A stretch of DNA of 64,000 bases from the NCBI GenBank assembly GCA_025210295.1, contig JAOASC010000046.1:307149-371148 (forward strand). The letters run 5' to 3'. This document shows positions 1 to 8,558 of the stretch, one piece after another (the stretch's first letter is position 1; each line of letters begins with the position of its first letter). A program made the position numbers and the translations under genes. Source of the stretch: Flavobacteriales bacterium. Lineage in GTDB: Bacteria; Bacteroidota; Bacteroidia; Flavobacteriales_D; Parvicellaceae. The notes below the pieces were generated by a model. That model saw only the letters and a list, made by a program, of their open reading frames with translations, made no database searches and had not been told where the DNA came from.

Positions 1-3000
1 TAATACCATTCTTGCTGTAGCATCATGCGTTGGGTTAACTTTATCAAACTTCTTATAATCTCTATAGTTAAACCAGTTGAATCGTCTTACTTTGTAAGGA
101 CAGTTATTTCCACAATAACGTGTTCCAATACATCTGTTGTAAGCCATCATATTTAACCCCTCGTTACTATGTGTTGTAGCTGCCACTGGACAAACTGTCT
201 CACATGGAGCATGGTTACAGTGTTGGCACATCATTGGCATGAAAACAACTGAAGGATTTTCTTCAGGAATCTCCATTAATCCATAGTCAAAATCGTTGGT
301 TAAAGGATCTAAGTCATAGGCTTTGTTCTTTTCTTCTTCAGCTGAAGAGAAATACCTATCCATTCTTAACCAGTGCATATCTCTTGCTCTTCTGATTTCG
401 TCTTTCCCAACAACAGGAACATTATTTTCAGAGTGACAAGCTACGATACAAACACCACATCCATTACATGAAGTTAAGTCAATAGACATCCCCCATCTGT
501 GACCTACATGCTCTACTGGATGTTCATCCCATAAAGACATTTCATTAGGGTTTACATGTTCACTATGTCCTTTACGGTGAATATGTAATTCATGAATATG
601 ATTATAATCGTGTTTACTTCCATTAATGAACGTATCTAATGTCGTTTCTTTAACAATAGAATCTCTTCCCATCACCGTGTGATGTGTTTGAGTACATGCC
701 ATGTAGTAACGTTCTCCTACAGACAAATCGAAAGTAGCTGGAGCATTGTATGTTAATTCTCCATTTACAAAACTTGTGAATGGGTATGCATTCCCTCCAA
801 TTGGTGTTTTCTTACCATTTTCGTCCAACAAATATTCACCTGTTTGGTCTAAAGTAACTTGGTAAGCTGCTTTTCCAATTTGTTCTTCATTTGCTCCACG
901 ACCATATCCTAAAGCGATACCTATTGTACCTACTTTTTGACCTGGTGTTGGAACTACTGGTAATTTAAGTTTATGATCTCCAACTGTAACAGTTGCAACA
1001 TAAGCTTTATCTTCTTGTCCTAAATGAACTCCATCCCATTGAGATTTTGCAGTTCCGTTTAATCCAAACTTAACGTAACAATCTGCTGGAGCCATTGTAA
1101 TATAGTTATCCCAAGTTACCTTTGTCATTGCATCAGGTAACTCTTGTAACCATGGGTTAGCAGCATATTGTCCTTCTCCCATCTCAACTTTTTGATACAT
1201 TACCACCTCTAATTCTGGTGCTTTAGCAACAATATCTTTTATCGTTTTTGCAGCTGAAGAAGTTGTATCATTAAATGAAACGGCTGTTGCTGGGATTAAT
1301 GAGCTTTCTGCTGACCCATTATGTACTGCCCAGTTCCAGTATTCATCAAAAGTTAAATATTTTGTTTGTTGTGAGAAACCATATTTATTCCATGCCTCTC
1401 TCATATAGTTATAGAAAGCTTTACTTTCTCTATCAGCTCTTTCTGCTTTCCCCGCCCATACTAGCAACGTATCTTGCATTTGGCGTGTATCATACATTGG
1501 TCTGATAATTGGCTGTTGGATTGAATACTCTCCCATTTTAGGATTTAAATCATTCCATGCCTCTAAATAATTATGTGTTGGTGCGTTGTACGTACACAAT
1601 GCTCCTGTTTCATCTTTATATTCTGAGAAAGAAACTGTTAATCCTATTTTAGCCATACCTTCAGCAAATTTCTGACCGTTAGGTAAAGTATAAACAGGAT
1701 TTACTCCATACATTAACAAAGCATCAACTTTTCCAGCCTCTACTTCTTTTACAAGCGCTTCAACTTTAGCATCATCAGCTTGTTTAACGTTCAATGGATT
1801 ATCTAAATCAATTGTCTTTCCATAGTTACCCAATGCACTATTAATTGCATTAACAATAACTTGAATTGCTTTATTATTTGCACCTGCTACAACGATAGAT
1901 TCTCCTTTCGCTGCTTTTAAGTCTTTTCCTATTTTCTTAGCAACAGCTGCTATATTTTCTGGAATAGCAACTCCTAAATCTTTTCCTGTTACTTCTTTCA
2001 AAATTGCTGCAGCAACCACTCCTTCTTCTGATGGTTTGATTGGAGTTCTAACGTCAGCATTTGCTCCAGTTAAACTAAATACCGCATCAAAATGATAGTG
2101 CTTAGACATCCAACCACTTTCTGGTTTTCTTGTTTCAGCAAAATCAACATTAAATTTTGTTGGCATTAACCAGTTTGCTAAGAAATCTGCATCAATACCT
2201 ACAACAACTTTTGCTTTAGAAAAATCATAATCTGGAATTACATTTTTCCCAAACGACTCGTTATTGGCTTTTCTTAATGCTGAATATGAAACCGCATCAT
2301 ACTGAACATGTTTCACATCTGCATTACCGTTAGAAGTCATTGCAGGTGTTCCATCTTCGTTTAAAACTGGCATTCCCGCTTCATCAAGAACAGGTGTTTC
2401 ACCACCTCCTAAAGAAGCAATAAAATCTCCAACAACTAACTGCGTTGAAGGGCTGATGATTGAATTTGTCAACAACCTTACTTTACCTCCTTTACTCGCT
2501 ATTGCTTTCAATTTTGCTCCAACTTCCTTATCCAAGTCAGCCCAAGTAATTTCAGCATCTCCTTTATAAGCTCCTTTTAGACGTTCCCCATTATATAAAT
2601 TAAGAACAGAAGCTGCAACTCTAGGTGTTAATCCACCTTTTGTTAATCCAAAACTTTTGTTTCCTTTAACCCAAATTGGACGTCCTTCTCTAGCTTTTAC
2701 TAAAACATTAGCAAAATCATTCCCATCATAGAATGTACTTGCGTACCAATTCGCTACACCAGGAGTAATATCTTCTGGTTTGTTAACGTAAGGAATAGAC
2801 TTAATAACAGGTGCCTCACATGAAGCTAATGTTGCAGCAGCAACACCAAAACCTAAAAACTTCAAGAAATCTCTTCTACCCGTTTTAAATTCAGAAGCTC
2901 CTTCGTCTCCAATAAACTCACCTACAGGCAAATCTTCTTTGAATTCTTTCTGGCTCTTTTCAATAAACTCAGGTGTTTGATGTTTCTCATCTAACCCTTT

Positions 3001-3024
3001 CCAGTATGTTTTATTCATACTCAT
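1..3024 (-). CDS. actB: Alternative complex III subunit ActB (partial; continues past left edge)
   Basis: Iron-sulfur subunit of alternative complex III, the quinol:electron-acceptor oxidoreductase that replaces cytochrome bc1 in many Bacteroidota. The frame is open from 3024 to base 1, giving 1008 codons with the C-terminus missing. The N-terminus has a twin-arginine signal (GRRDFLKFLG, about residue 49) followed by LASC, so Tat export and a lipobox-like Cys are visible. A molybdopterin-oxidoreductase-like region is followed by ferredoxin-type clusters: CNGCGVCIVAC, CQHCNHAPCETVCP and CIGTRYCGNNCPYKVRRFNW. That last motif is typical of ActB. In known ActB the molybdopterin domain has lost its cofactor. 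It lies 24 bp downstream of actA in the same orientation, so the two are one operon; actC and later genes should lie beyond the left edge. Confidence 0.93.
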   Translation of the reverse strand, partial: MSMNKTYWKGLDEKHQTPEFIEKSQKEFKEDLPVGEFIGDEGASEFKTGRRDFLKFLGFGVAAATLASCEAPVIKSIPYVNKPEDITPGVANWYASTFYDGNDFANVLVKAREGRPIWVKGNKSFGLTKGGLTPRVAASVLNLYNGERLKGAYKGDAEITWADLDKEVGAKLKAIASKGGKVRLLTNSIISPSTQLVVGDFIASLGGGETPVLDEAGMPVLNEDGTPAMTSNGNADVKHVQYDAVSYSALRKANNESFGKNVIPDYDFSKAKVVVGIDADFLANWLMPTKFNVDFAETRKPESGWMSKHYHFDAVFSLTGANADVRTPIKPSEEGVVAAAILKEVTGKDLGVAIPENIAAVAKKIGKDLKAAKGESIVVAGANNKAIQVIVNAINSALGNYGKTIDLDNPLNVKQADDAKVEALVKEVEAGKVDALLMYGVNPVYTLPNGQKFAEGMAKIGLTVSFSEYKDETGALCTYNAPTHNYLEAWNDLNPKMGEYSIQQPIIRPMYDTRQMQDTLLVWAGKAERADRESKAFYNYMREAWNKYGFSQQTKYLTFDEYWNWAVHNGSAESSLIPATAVSFNDTTSSAAKTIKDIVAKAPELEVVMYQKVEMGEGQYAANPWLQELPDAMTKVTWDNYITMAPADCYVKFGLNGTAKSQWDGVHLGQEDKAYVATVTVGDHKLKLPVVPTPGQKVGTIGIALGYGRGANEEQIGKAAYQVTLDQTGEYLLDENGKKTPIGGNAYPFTSFVNGELTYNAPATFDLSVGERYYMACTQTHHTVMGRDSIVKETTLDTFINGSKHDYNHIHELHIHRKGHSEHVNPNEMSLWDEHPVEHVGHRWGMSIDLTSCNGCGVCIVACHSENNVPVVGKDEIRRARDMHWLRMDRYFSSAEEEKNKAYDLDPLTNDFDYGLMEIPEENPSVVFMPMMCQHCNHAPCETVCPVAATTHSNEGLNMMAYNRCIGTRYCGNNCPYKVRRFNWFNYRDYKKFDKVNPTHDATARMVL

Positions 3025-3048
3025 GTTTTTTGATTCTTTACGTAATAA

Positions 3049-4389
3049 TTAATAATGACACTTAGCACATTCCCATCCTCCAAGCTCTCTCACAGTAACT
3101 TTCTCGTCCTCTAATATTCTTCTCATTGCATCTGGACGATTCTTTAATCTATTATGAACTTCTTCATAATAATCACTTTTCGTCAAATCAACAGTCTTTT
3201 CATTATGACATTCGATACACCATCCCATTGTTAAGATTGGTTTTTCCAAAGGAATAATTTTATCATCAGTTTTTGCCAACTCATTGATTTCTTCATTAGT
3301 TGAAACTCTACCCAACGTGTAAGTTTTAACATCTCCGTGACATTGACGACAATCGATATTCCCTGTATTAGCATTTACGTGCTGAGCATGACTAAAGAAC
3401 ACATGATCAGGCATATTGTGGGCTTTATTCCAAACTATTGGAGTTCCCTCAATCACATTCCCATACTCATCGTAGTTATAATCGCTTTTCTCAGGATCAT
3501 AACCTGCAGCAGCATATAGTTTAGCAATTTCTTTTGTTCCTGTTTCTGTACCCTCTGGCACCATTCTATGACAGTTCATACAAACATTGGTCGTTGGAAT
3601 TCCAGCATGCTTAGACTTTTCAGCTGAATTATGACAATACTTACAGTCAATCCCCATATCTCCAGCATGCAACTTATGCGAATATTTCACAGGTTGAGAT
3701 GGTTGGTAATCAGAAATAACATTTACTTCGTACCCACGAGCAAATAACTCTACACCAGCTGTTATTGCTACCACTAAAAACAACAACAATGCAAACAACC
3801 AGTTTCTGTATATCCAAGAATTAACTCGATCCTTAGTGCTATCGTAAGTAACAACTTCTTCTCCTTTTCTTTCAGCAACAGCTACAGAAAGCAACCTCTT
3901 CACAGACAATGCAGCATATGCTACAACACCTGCTACCAATAACGAAACAATCAACCACAACACATAATTTGTAGTTGGCTCTTTCACGGCAACCTCACCA
4001 CCTGTATCTTTCTTCTTTACAGGAGCCACATAAGCATCAGCATAATCTAAAATAGCATCCACTTGCTCTTTGGTAACTGACTGTGGAGTCATCTGAGACT
4101 TACTAAAATTGATTACTTCAGCTGCTCTTTTCGACTTACCACTTTCAGCCAAACCAACAGGGTCAGCTATCCATTCATAAATCATTTCTCCTTCGCCAGC
4201 CTCTTCCCAAAGTGCTCTCGCACCTTGCAACTTTGGTCCAGTTGAATTCTTATCTAACTTATGACAAGCAGCACAATTTGCTTTAAACAAAGCGGCACCA
4301 TCTTCAGCAGCGAAACCACTTGGAACAGCAGCAAATATTGCTAAAGTTACTCCAAGAGTTTTAATTTTATTTCTCCAATTAATCTTCAT
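3049..4389 (-). CDS. actA: Alternative complex III multiheme cytochrome c ActA
   Basis: Electron-transfer subunit of alternative complex III. Six CXXCH haem sites can be read: CAACH near residue 40, in a mono-haem cytochrome c domain, then CKYCH, CMNCH, CRQCH, CIECH and CAKCH in the C-terminal half. The first 28 residues form a signal peptide (GFAAEDG cleavage region). Two hydrophobic segments, about 141-165 and 195-217, separate the two haem regions. ActA was first described as pentahaem, so this protein looks like that core with an extra N-terminal cytochrome domain. It is the first visible gene of the operon that continues into actB. A promoter -7 box lies about 45 bp upstream. Confidence 0.93.
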   Translation of the reverse strand: MKINWRNKIKTLGVTLAIFAAVPSGFAAEDGAALFKANCAACHKLDKNSTGPKLQGARALWEEAGEGEMIYEWIADPVGLAESGKSKRAAEVINFSKSQMTPQSVTKEQVDAILDYADAYVAPVKKKDTGGEVAVKEPTTNYVLWLIVSLLVAGVVAYAALSVKRLLSVAVAERKGEEVVTYDSTKDRVNSWIYRNWLFALLLFLVVAITAGVELFARGYEVNVISDYQPSQPVKYSHKLHAGDMGIDCKYCHNSAEKSKHAGIPTTNVCMNCHRMVPEGTETGTKEIAKLYAAAGYDPEKSDYNYDEYGNVIEGTPIVWNKAHNMPDHVFFSHAQHVNANTGNIDCRQCHGDVKTYTLGRVSTNEEINELAKTDDKIIPLEKPILTMGWCIECHNEKTVDLTKSDYYEEVHNRLKNRPDAMRRILEDEKVTVRELGGWECAKCHY

Positions 4390-4432
4390 GCTTTTACCTT
4401 TAAGGTCGATTTTTAAGCTTTTTTAACATCCG

Positions 4433-4440
4433 CAAAAGTA
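4433..4440 (-). promoter_or_regulatory. Promoter -7 box for the act operon
   Basis: Reads TACTTTTG on the minus strand, an exact fit to the Bacteroidota TAnnTTTG -7 consensus, 44 bp before the actA start. No clean TTG -33 element is seen at 17-21 bp spacing. Confidence 0.5.
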
Positions 4441-4497
4441 ACACTTGCCTCTTTATTTCACAGCGTTTTGTCATAAAATTGTCTACAAATTCACTAT

Positions 4498-4514
4498 TTT
4501 AGAATTATTCTAAA
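4498..4514. repeat. Palindrome between divergent actA and the SPOR gene
   Basis: TTTAGAAT and ATTCTAAA form perfect 8-base arms around a single base, in the 268 bp divergent intergenic region. This is the geometry of a dimeric-regulator operator; no regulator is identified. Nothing else in this intergenic stretch is recognised apart from the act promoter. Confidence 0.35.
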
Positions 4515-4657
4515 TAACATAAATAAAAATATAATTCGCCTACCACAATTATTCCTCGACAAAAAGCAGAATACTTCTACATTTAAAAACTGGAACAATT
4601 TTTATGGTTTATATTATTCTTTTATATTACTTTGTAAAACCAAACCGTATTAAACCA

Positions 4658-5149
4658 ATGAAATTACTTAATTTAATCTTGTTATTTTCCTTAACTTTTA
4701 GTGCATATAGTCAAGAAAAACAAAACTGGAGACTCTATCCAGGCAAGGAAGAAATAAGCAACAAAAACACTTCTCACAAGATAGATTCAACTAAAAAAAC
4801 ACTTGATTTTAACCAACCTGAAGGAACTGTAACGATACACCAGACTAGAGAAATTGATTCACTAACCAATAAAATTAGTAGAACGCCGTACATTTTAGGG
4901 TATACTGTCCAACTTGAAGTCAGTCAGCAAACCTCAAAAATAAGAGATGCGCGCTATAAGCTTCTGAAAATACAACCTAACGCACCTATAGAAGAAAAAT
5001 ACCTCGCTCCTAACACCTACCTTTATGGAGGTGCATTTTACACAAGAACTGACGCTTATGAATTTAAAAACGAAATAAAGAATTATTTTCCTAATGCTAT
5101 CGTTATAGCTAAAAAAATGAATCTTCCCCCGTTAGAAAAAACAAAATAA
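4658..5149 (+). CDS. Secreted SPOR-like domain protein
   Basis: A 163-residue exported protein. The start at 4658 is chosen because it gives a clean signal peptide (MKLLNLILLFSLTFSAYSQ); an upstream in-frame ATG at 4604 would add a basic stretch in front of it. After a polar linker, the C-terminal half (GYTVQLEVSQ, then APNTYLYGGAFYTRTDAYEF and FPNAIVIAKK) has the strand-helix pattern of SPOR domains, which bind denuded septal peptidoglycan glycans, but the match is divergent. galE begins one base after its stop, so the two are co-transcribed. The SPOR assignment is by eye and should be held loosely. Confidence 0.6.
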   Translation: MKLLNLILLFSLTFSAYSQEKQNWRLYPGKEEISNKNTSHKIDSTKKTLDFNQPEGTVTIHQTREIDSLTNKISRTPYILGYTVQLEVSQQTSKIRDARYKLLKIQPNAPIEEKYLAPNTYLYGGAFYTRTDAYEFKNEIKNYFPNAIVIAKKMNLPPLEKTK

Positions 5150-5150
5150 A

Positions 5151-6161
5151 ATGAAAATAATTGTAACTGGAGGTGCCGGATTTATTGGCTCTCATACCGT
5201 TGTTGAACTCATTGAAAGAGGACATACCCCTATTATTGTTGATGACTTTAGAAACTCAAAGAAATTCATCATTGAAAAAATTGAAAAGATCACTCAACAA
5301 TCAATAAAGACTTATGAAATTGACTGTTGTAACCTACAGCTATTAGCCGATGTTTTTATCAATGAAAAACCTGATGGAATTATCCATTTTGCTGCATACA
5401 AAGCTGTTGGTGAATCTGTCAACGAACCCCTTAAATACTACAACAACAACCTCAATTCCTTAACCAACATCTTGGAATTGATGAAAAAACATCATGTAAA
5501 AAACATCGTTTTTTCCTCTTCTTGTACTGTATATGGAACTGCTGATAAAATTCCAGTTACAGAACAAACCCCCAGAAAAACTGCTGAATCTCCCTATGGA
5601 AACACCAAACAAATTGGAGAAGACATTTTAACTGATTTCTTTAAAAGCGAAAACGATAAAAATGTAACGATTCTCAGATACTTTAACCCAATTGGGGCTC
5701 ATCCTAGTGGACTAATTGGAGAACTTCCTATTGGCACTCCCAACAACTTAGTTCCTTATATCACCCAAACAGCCGCTGGTATTCGAGAAGAACTAAGTGT
5801 ATTTGGAGATGACTACCCTACTAAAGATGGCACTTGTATCAGAGATTATATCCATGTGGTGGATTTAGCTACTGCACATATCTACGCTATCGAGAAAATC
5901 GCAAAACAAAACAAACAACTAGACATCTATAATGTTGGAGTAGGAATAGGAACAACTGTATTAGAAGTTGTCGAAACTTTTGAAGATGTGACTCAAAAGA
6001 AACTTAACTACACAATTGGAAATAGACGCCCTGGAGATGTCGTTGAGATTTATTCTGACAACACCAAAATTGTAAAAGAACTAAACTGGACACCCAAGTA
6101 TACACTACGTGACGCCCTTAAAGATGCTTGGAATTGGCAAAAGAAAATGCAAAATGATTAA
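5151..6161 (+). CDS. galE: UDP-glucose 4-epimerase
   Basis: Interconverts UDP-glucose and UDP-galactose in the cytoplasm for the Leloir pathway and polysaccharide precursors. The Rossmann NAD motif GGAGFIG is at residues 7-13. The extended-SDR catalytic residues are present: serines in SSSCTVYG near residue 124 and Tyr149-x3-Lys153 (YGNTK). The GalE-typical RYFNPIGAHPSGLIGE and GDGTCIRDYIHVVDLA-like blocks are also visible. At 336 residues it has the usual full length. It follows the SPOR gene by one base and overlaps the next gene by 8 bp, so translation of the three is probably coupled. It has no neighbouring galactose catabolic genes, which suggests a role in surface glycan synthesis (inference). 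Confidence 0.96.
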   Translation: MKIIVTGGAGFIGSHTVVELIERGHTPIIVDDFRNSKKFIIEKIEKITQQSIKTYEIDCCNLQLLADVFINEKPDGIIHFAAYKAVGESVNEPLKYYNNNLNSLTNILELMKKHHVKNIVFSSSCTVYGTADKIPVTEQTPRKTAESPYGNTKQIGEDILTDFFKSENDKNVTILRYFNPIGAHPSGLIGELPIGTPNNLVPYITQTAAGIREELSVFGDDYPTKDGTCIRDYIHVVDLATAHIYAIEKIAKQNKQLDIYNVGVGIGTTVLEVVETFEDVTQKKLNYTIGNRRPGDVVEIYSDNTKIVKELNWTPKYTLRDALKDAWNWQKKMQND

Positions 6162-6882
6162 AAAAAGGGCCTTACTAACATATTCATTTATATGCTTTTT
6201 AATTGGACTAAATTATGCTCAAGGGAGGATAATCGACCAAGTTAAAATAAGAGCTGATGATGCTGACAAAGAACGATTTGATAGAGTTGCAATCGATCTA
6301 AAAACAGATCACTGGCTCGAAACTCCTTCTGGTATAGAATCTGAACTATACTCAATAGGAATCTCAGCCTACTTGTACAAAGACATTCCTCTTTCCAAAA
6401 AAAGTAATTTTTCAATTGCCTATGGTATTGGACTTTCTTCTGACAACATCCATCACAACGGAACTTTTATTACTTCAACTAATACCCCAAACAACAATAG
6501 CTTCACTGAGCTTACTCCTTATAATGGTTTAAAGTATCGTATTAACAAGATTACCTTAAACTATATCGAAATACCTTTTGAGCTAAGGTTTAGAACGATG
6601 AACAAAAGTCTTGAAGAAAGAAGAAGGTTCAACTTTAGACTTTACCCAGGTTTTAAAGCTGGTTATTTAATGGGAAATCACACGAAATTCGTATCGGATC
6701 AAAGCAAAATAAAAGTCTACCGTACACCCAACACACTTTTCTATAGATATGGTCCAACTTTAAGGATTGGATTTAATAAGATTTCTTTTATTGCTTTCTA
6801 TTCATTAACGGGGATTTTTGAAGAGGGTAAAGGCAGTGAATTAAACACTTTTTCTGTGGGAGTTTCATGGCTTAGATTCTAA
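6154..6882 (+). CDS. Outer-membrane beta-barrel protein
   Basis: A 242-residue exported protein. The start at 6154 (MIKKRALLTYSF, signal peptide ending near NYAQG) overlaps the galE stop by 8 bp and is preferred over an upstream ATG at 6109 inside galE. The body alternates polar and hydrophobic residues in about eight to ten strands and ends in FSVGVSWLRF, an aromatic C-terminus expected of an outer-membrane barrel. It resembles the generic outer membrane beta-barrel (PorT-like) proteins common in Bacteroidota; no specific function can be assigned. Its last 18 bp overlap the 3' end of the convergent epimerase gene. Confidence 0.7.
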   Translation: MIKKRALLTYSFICFLIGLNYAQGRIIDQVKIRADDADKERFDRVAIDLKTDHWLETPSGIESELYSIGISAYLYKDIPLSKKSNFSIAYGIGLSSDNIHHNGTFITSTNTPNNNSFTELTPYNGLKYRINKITLNYIEIPFELRFRTMNKSLEERRRFNFRLYPGFKAGYLMGNHTKFVSDQSKIKVYRTPNTLFYRYGPTLRIGFNKISFIAFYSLTGIFEEGKGSELNTFSVGVSWLRF

Positions 6883-7884
6883 TTTCTTAAAAAAAAGAAC
6901 TGCATTTTCGATTGTATCGCTCAATTTCCTAAACTCAATTCCTGTTTCTTGAACTAAAAGACTTGAATCGTATTGCATTTTCAAAAAAGCAGCTGCGGTA
7001 TTCTCTTTTGTTATTCTCGGCTTCCTTTTCAACAACTTCGCTACGACCGACTCTAACCTACAAGCTACTGACAACACTAAAGCATTCACTTTCAATTTAG
7101 GTGCCCTAACATCAAAAGCTATAGCTATTTGATCAAACAGGTGCTTAAACGAAATATTATGTGAAACACAAACATACCGTTTACTTCTATGCTTTAACTC
7201 TAACAACCCAACCACTGAATCGACTACATCCCTAACATCTATAACACCATTTACTCCTGAAGTGTAAAACATCAAGCCATCTTTTACCGTTTTAAAAATT
7301 GCCGTACTACTATTATTAATATTTCCAGGACCAAGTATCACTCCTGGATTAATAACCAAAACATCTAAACCATTTTCTCTAGCCGCTAACACTAGCTCTT
7401 CTGACTGCGTCTTAGACCTAGCATAATCACTCCATGAACGTCCACCTTCTACCTCTCCATCTTCTACAAAAAAACCTTTAAGATTCTTATTTCTAATTGT
7501 TGCTACCGAACTTATAAAAACCAATTGTTCAACCTGAGAACCACTAATTGCTTTTAAGACATTTTTAGTACCTTGAACATTTACCTGATACAACTCTTGG
7601 ACATCTTCTTTTTCAAAACTTACCAATGCTGCTGAATGAACAACTAAATCAACGTTTTTCACAATAGACTGAAGCAGCTTTAGATCTGTCACATCACCTC
7701 TCACCCATTTTACCTTAGCAAAACAAGCTAATTTACCATAATACCTAAATAACTCCTCCACCAATACTCTACCTTCCTCTGAGCGATATAAAGCGATTAC
7801 CTCCTCATATTCTTGAGAAAACTGAATCAAAAAATGACTTCCCAACAATCCTGAAGCACCTGTTACAAAAACCTTAGATTTCAT
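6865..7884 (-). CDS. NAD-dependent epimerase/dehydratase family protein (extended SDR)
   Basis: A 339-residue extended short-chain dehydrogenase. The nucleotide-binding motif GASGLLGSHFL lies at residues 9-19, VRGDVTD near 64, VHSAALVSF near 87, and the catalytic pattern FISSVAT plus Tyr-x3-Lys (YARSK) near 155. The sequence style is that of 3-beta-HSD or dihydroflavonol-4-reductase-like members acting on sterol- or nucleotide-like substrates; the substrate is unknown. Its start overlaps the stop of the upstream deacetylase gene by 11 bp, so the two are coupled. The 3' end overlaps the convergent barrel gene by 18 bp. Confidence 0.85.
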   Translation of the reverse strand: MKSKVFVTGASGLLGSHFLIQFSQEYEEVIALYRSEEGRVLVEELFRYYGKLACFAKVKWVRGDVTDLKLLQSIVKNVDLVVHSAALVSFEKEDVQELYQVNVQGTKNVLKAISGSQVEQLVFISSVATIRNKNLKGFFVEDGEVEGGRSWSDYARSKTQSEELVLAARENGLDVLVINPGVILGPGNINNSSTAIFKTVKDGLMFYTSGVNGVIDVRDVVDSVVGLLELKHRSKRYVCVSHNISFKHLFDQIAIAFDVRAPKLKVNALVLSVACRLESVVAKLLKRKPRITKENTAAAFLKMQYDSSLLVQETGIEFRKLSDTIENAVLFFKKLESKP

Positions 7885-8488
7885 CTTCTATAGCTTTAAA
7901 TTCAAACCCTTTTTCACTTAACTGCTTCAACACTTCAGGAAGTGCCTCTAGCATCACGCTTGCACATTTTTCACTATCATGTAAAACTACAATAGAACCA
8001 GCACTGACGTGATTAACTATGTTTGAAACTAACTTCTGAACAGTCATCGATTTTAAATAATCTTCTGGGATTACATCCCACAAAACCACGCGATAGTTCT
8101 TTTTCAAAAACCTATACTGACTCCACCTCATCTTTCCATAAGGAGGTCGAAACAACTTAGAAGCTATCTTTTCAGAAGCTTTTTCTACATCTTCAAAATA
8201 GACTTGATTGATTGAACGCCATCCTTTCAAATGTTGCTGGGTATGATTACCCACAGTATGGCCAGCATCTACTATTTTCTGATACACAGCTGGATATTGC
8301 TCTACCCTATTACCCAAACAAAAAAAAGTAGCTTTTGCATTATACGATGCTAAAATTGACAGCACGTCTTCAGTAACTTTGGGTGTTGGACCATCATCAA
8401 ATGTAAAATAAACCACCTGATCGGTTGTATCTACTTTCCACAACACTGACGGAAAGAACACACGAACTATTTTAGGAATCCTAATCAT
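7874..8488 (-). CDS. Polysaccharide deacetylase (NodB homology domain)
   Basis: A 204-residue carbohydrate esterase family 4 protein, a metal-dependent N-deacetylase of chitin- or peptidoglycan-like glycans. All CE4 motifs are present: TFDDGPT (catalytic Asp plus metal Asp), NHTQQH (metal His pair), RPPYG, a Trp-Asp-containing LWDVIPEDY, and VVLHDS near the C-terminus. There is no signal peptide, so it is either cytoplasmic or exported by another route. It overlaps the downstream epimerase gene by 11 bp. It is separated from the DUF2723 gene by a terminator. Confidence 0.9.
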   Translation of the reverse strand: MIRIPKIVRVFFPSVLWKVDTTDQVVYFTFDDGPTPKVTEDVLSILASYNAKATFFCLGNRVEQYPAVYQKIVDAGHTVGNHTQQHLKGWRSINQVYFEDVEKASEKIASKLFRPPYGKMRWSQYRFLKKNYRVVLWDVIPEDYLKSMTVQKLVSNIVNHVSAGSIVVLHDSEKCASVMLEALPEVLKQLSEKGFEFKAIEDEI

Positions 8489-8518
8489 ACCAACTTAAAA
8501 AGCACAAAGCTAAACCAT

Positions 8519-8551
8519 AAAAAAAACGTCTACTGTATACAGTAGACGTTT
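8519..8551 (-). terminator. Intrinsic terminator of the DUF2723 gene
   Basis: A perfect palindrome at 8524-8551 (14-base arms centred on GTATAC) followed on the minus strand by a run of eight T. It starts 8 bp after the stop of the DUF2723 gene. Confidence 0.85.
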
Positions 8552-8558
8552 CATTTAT

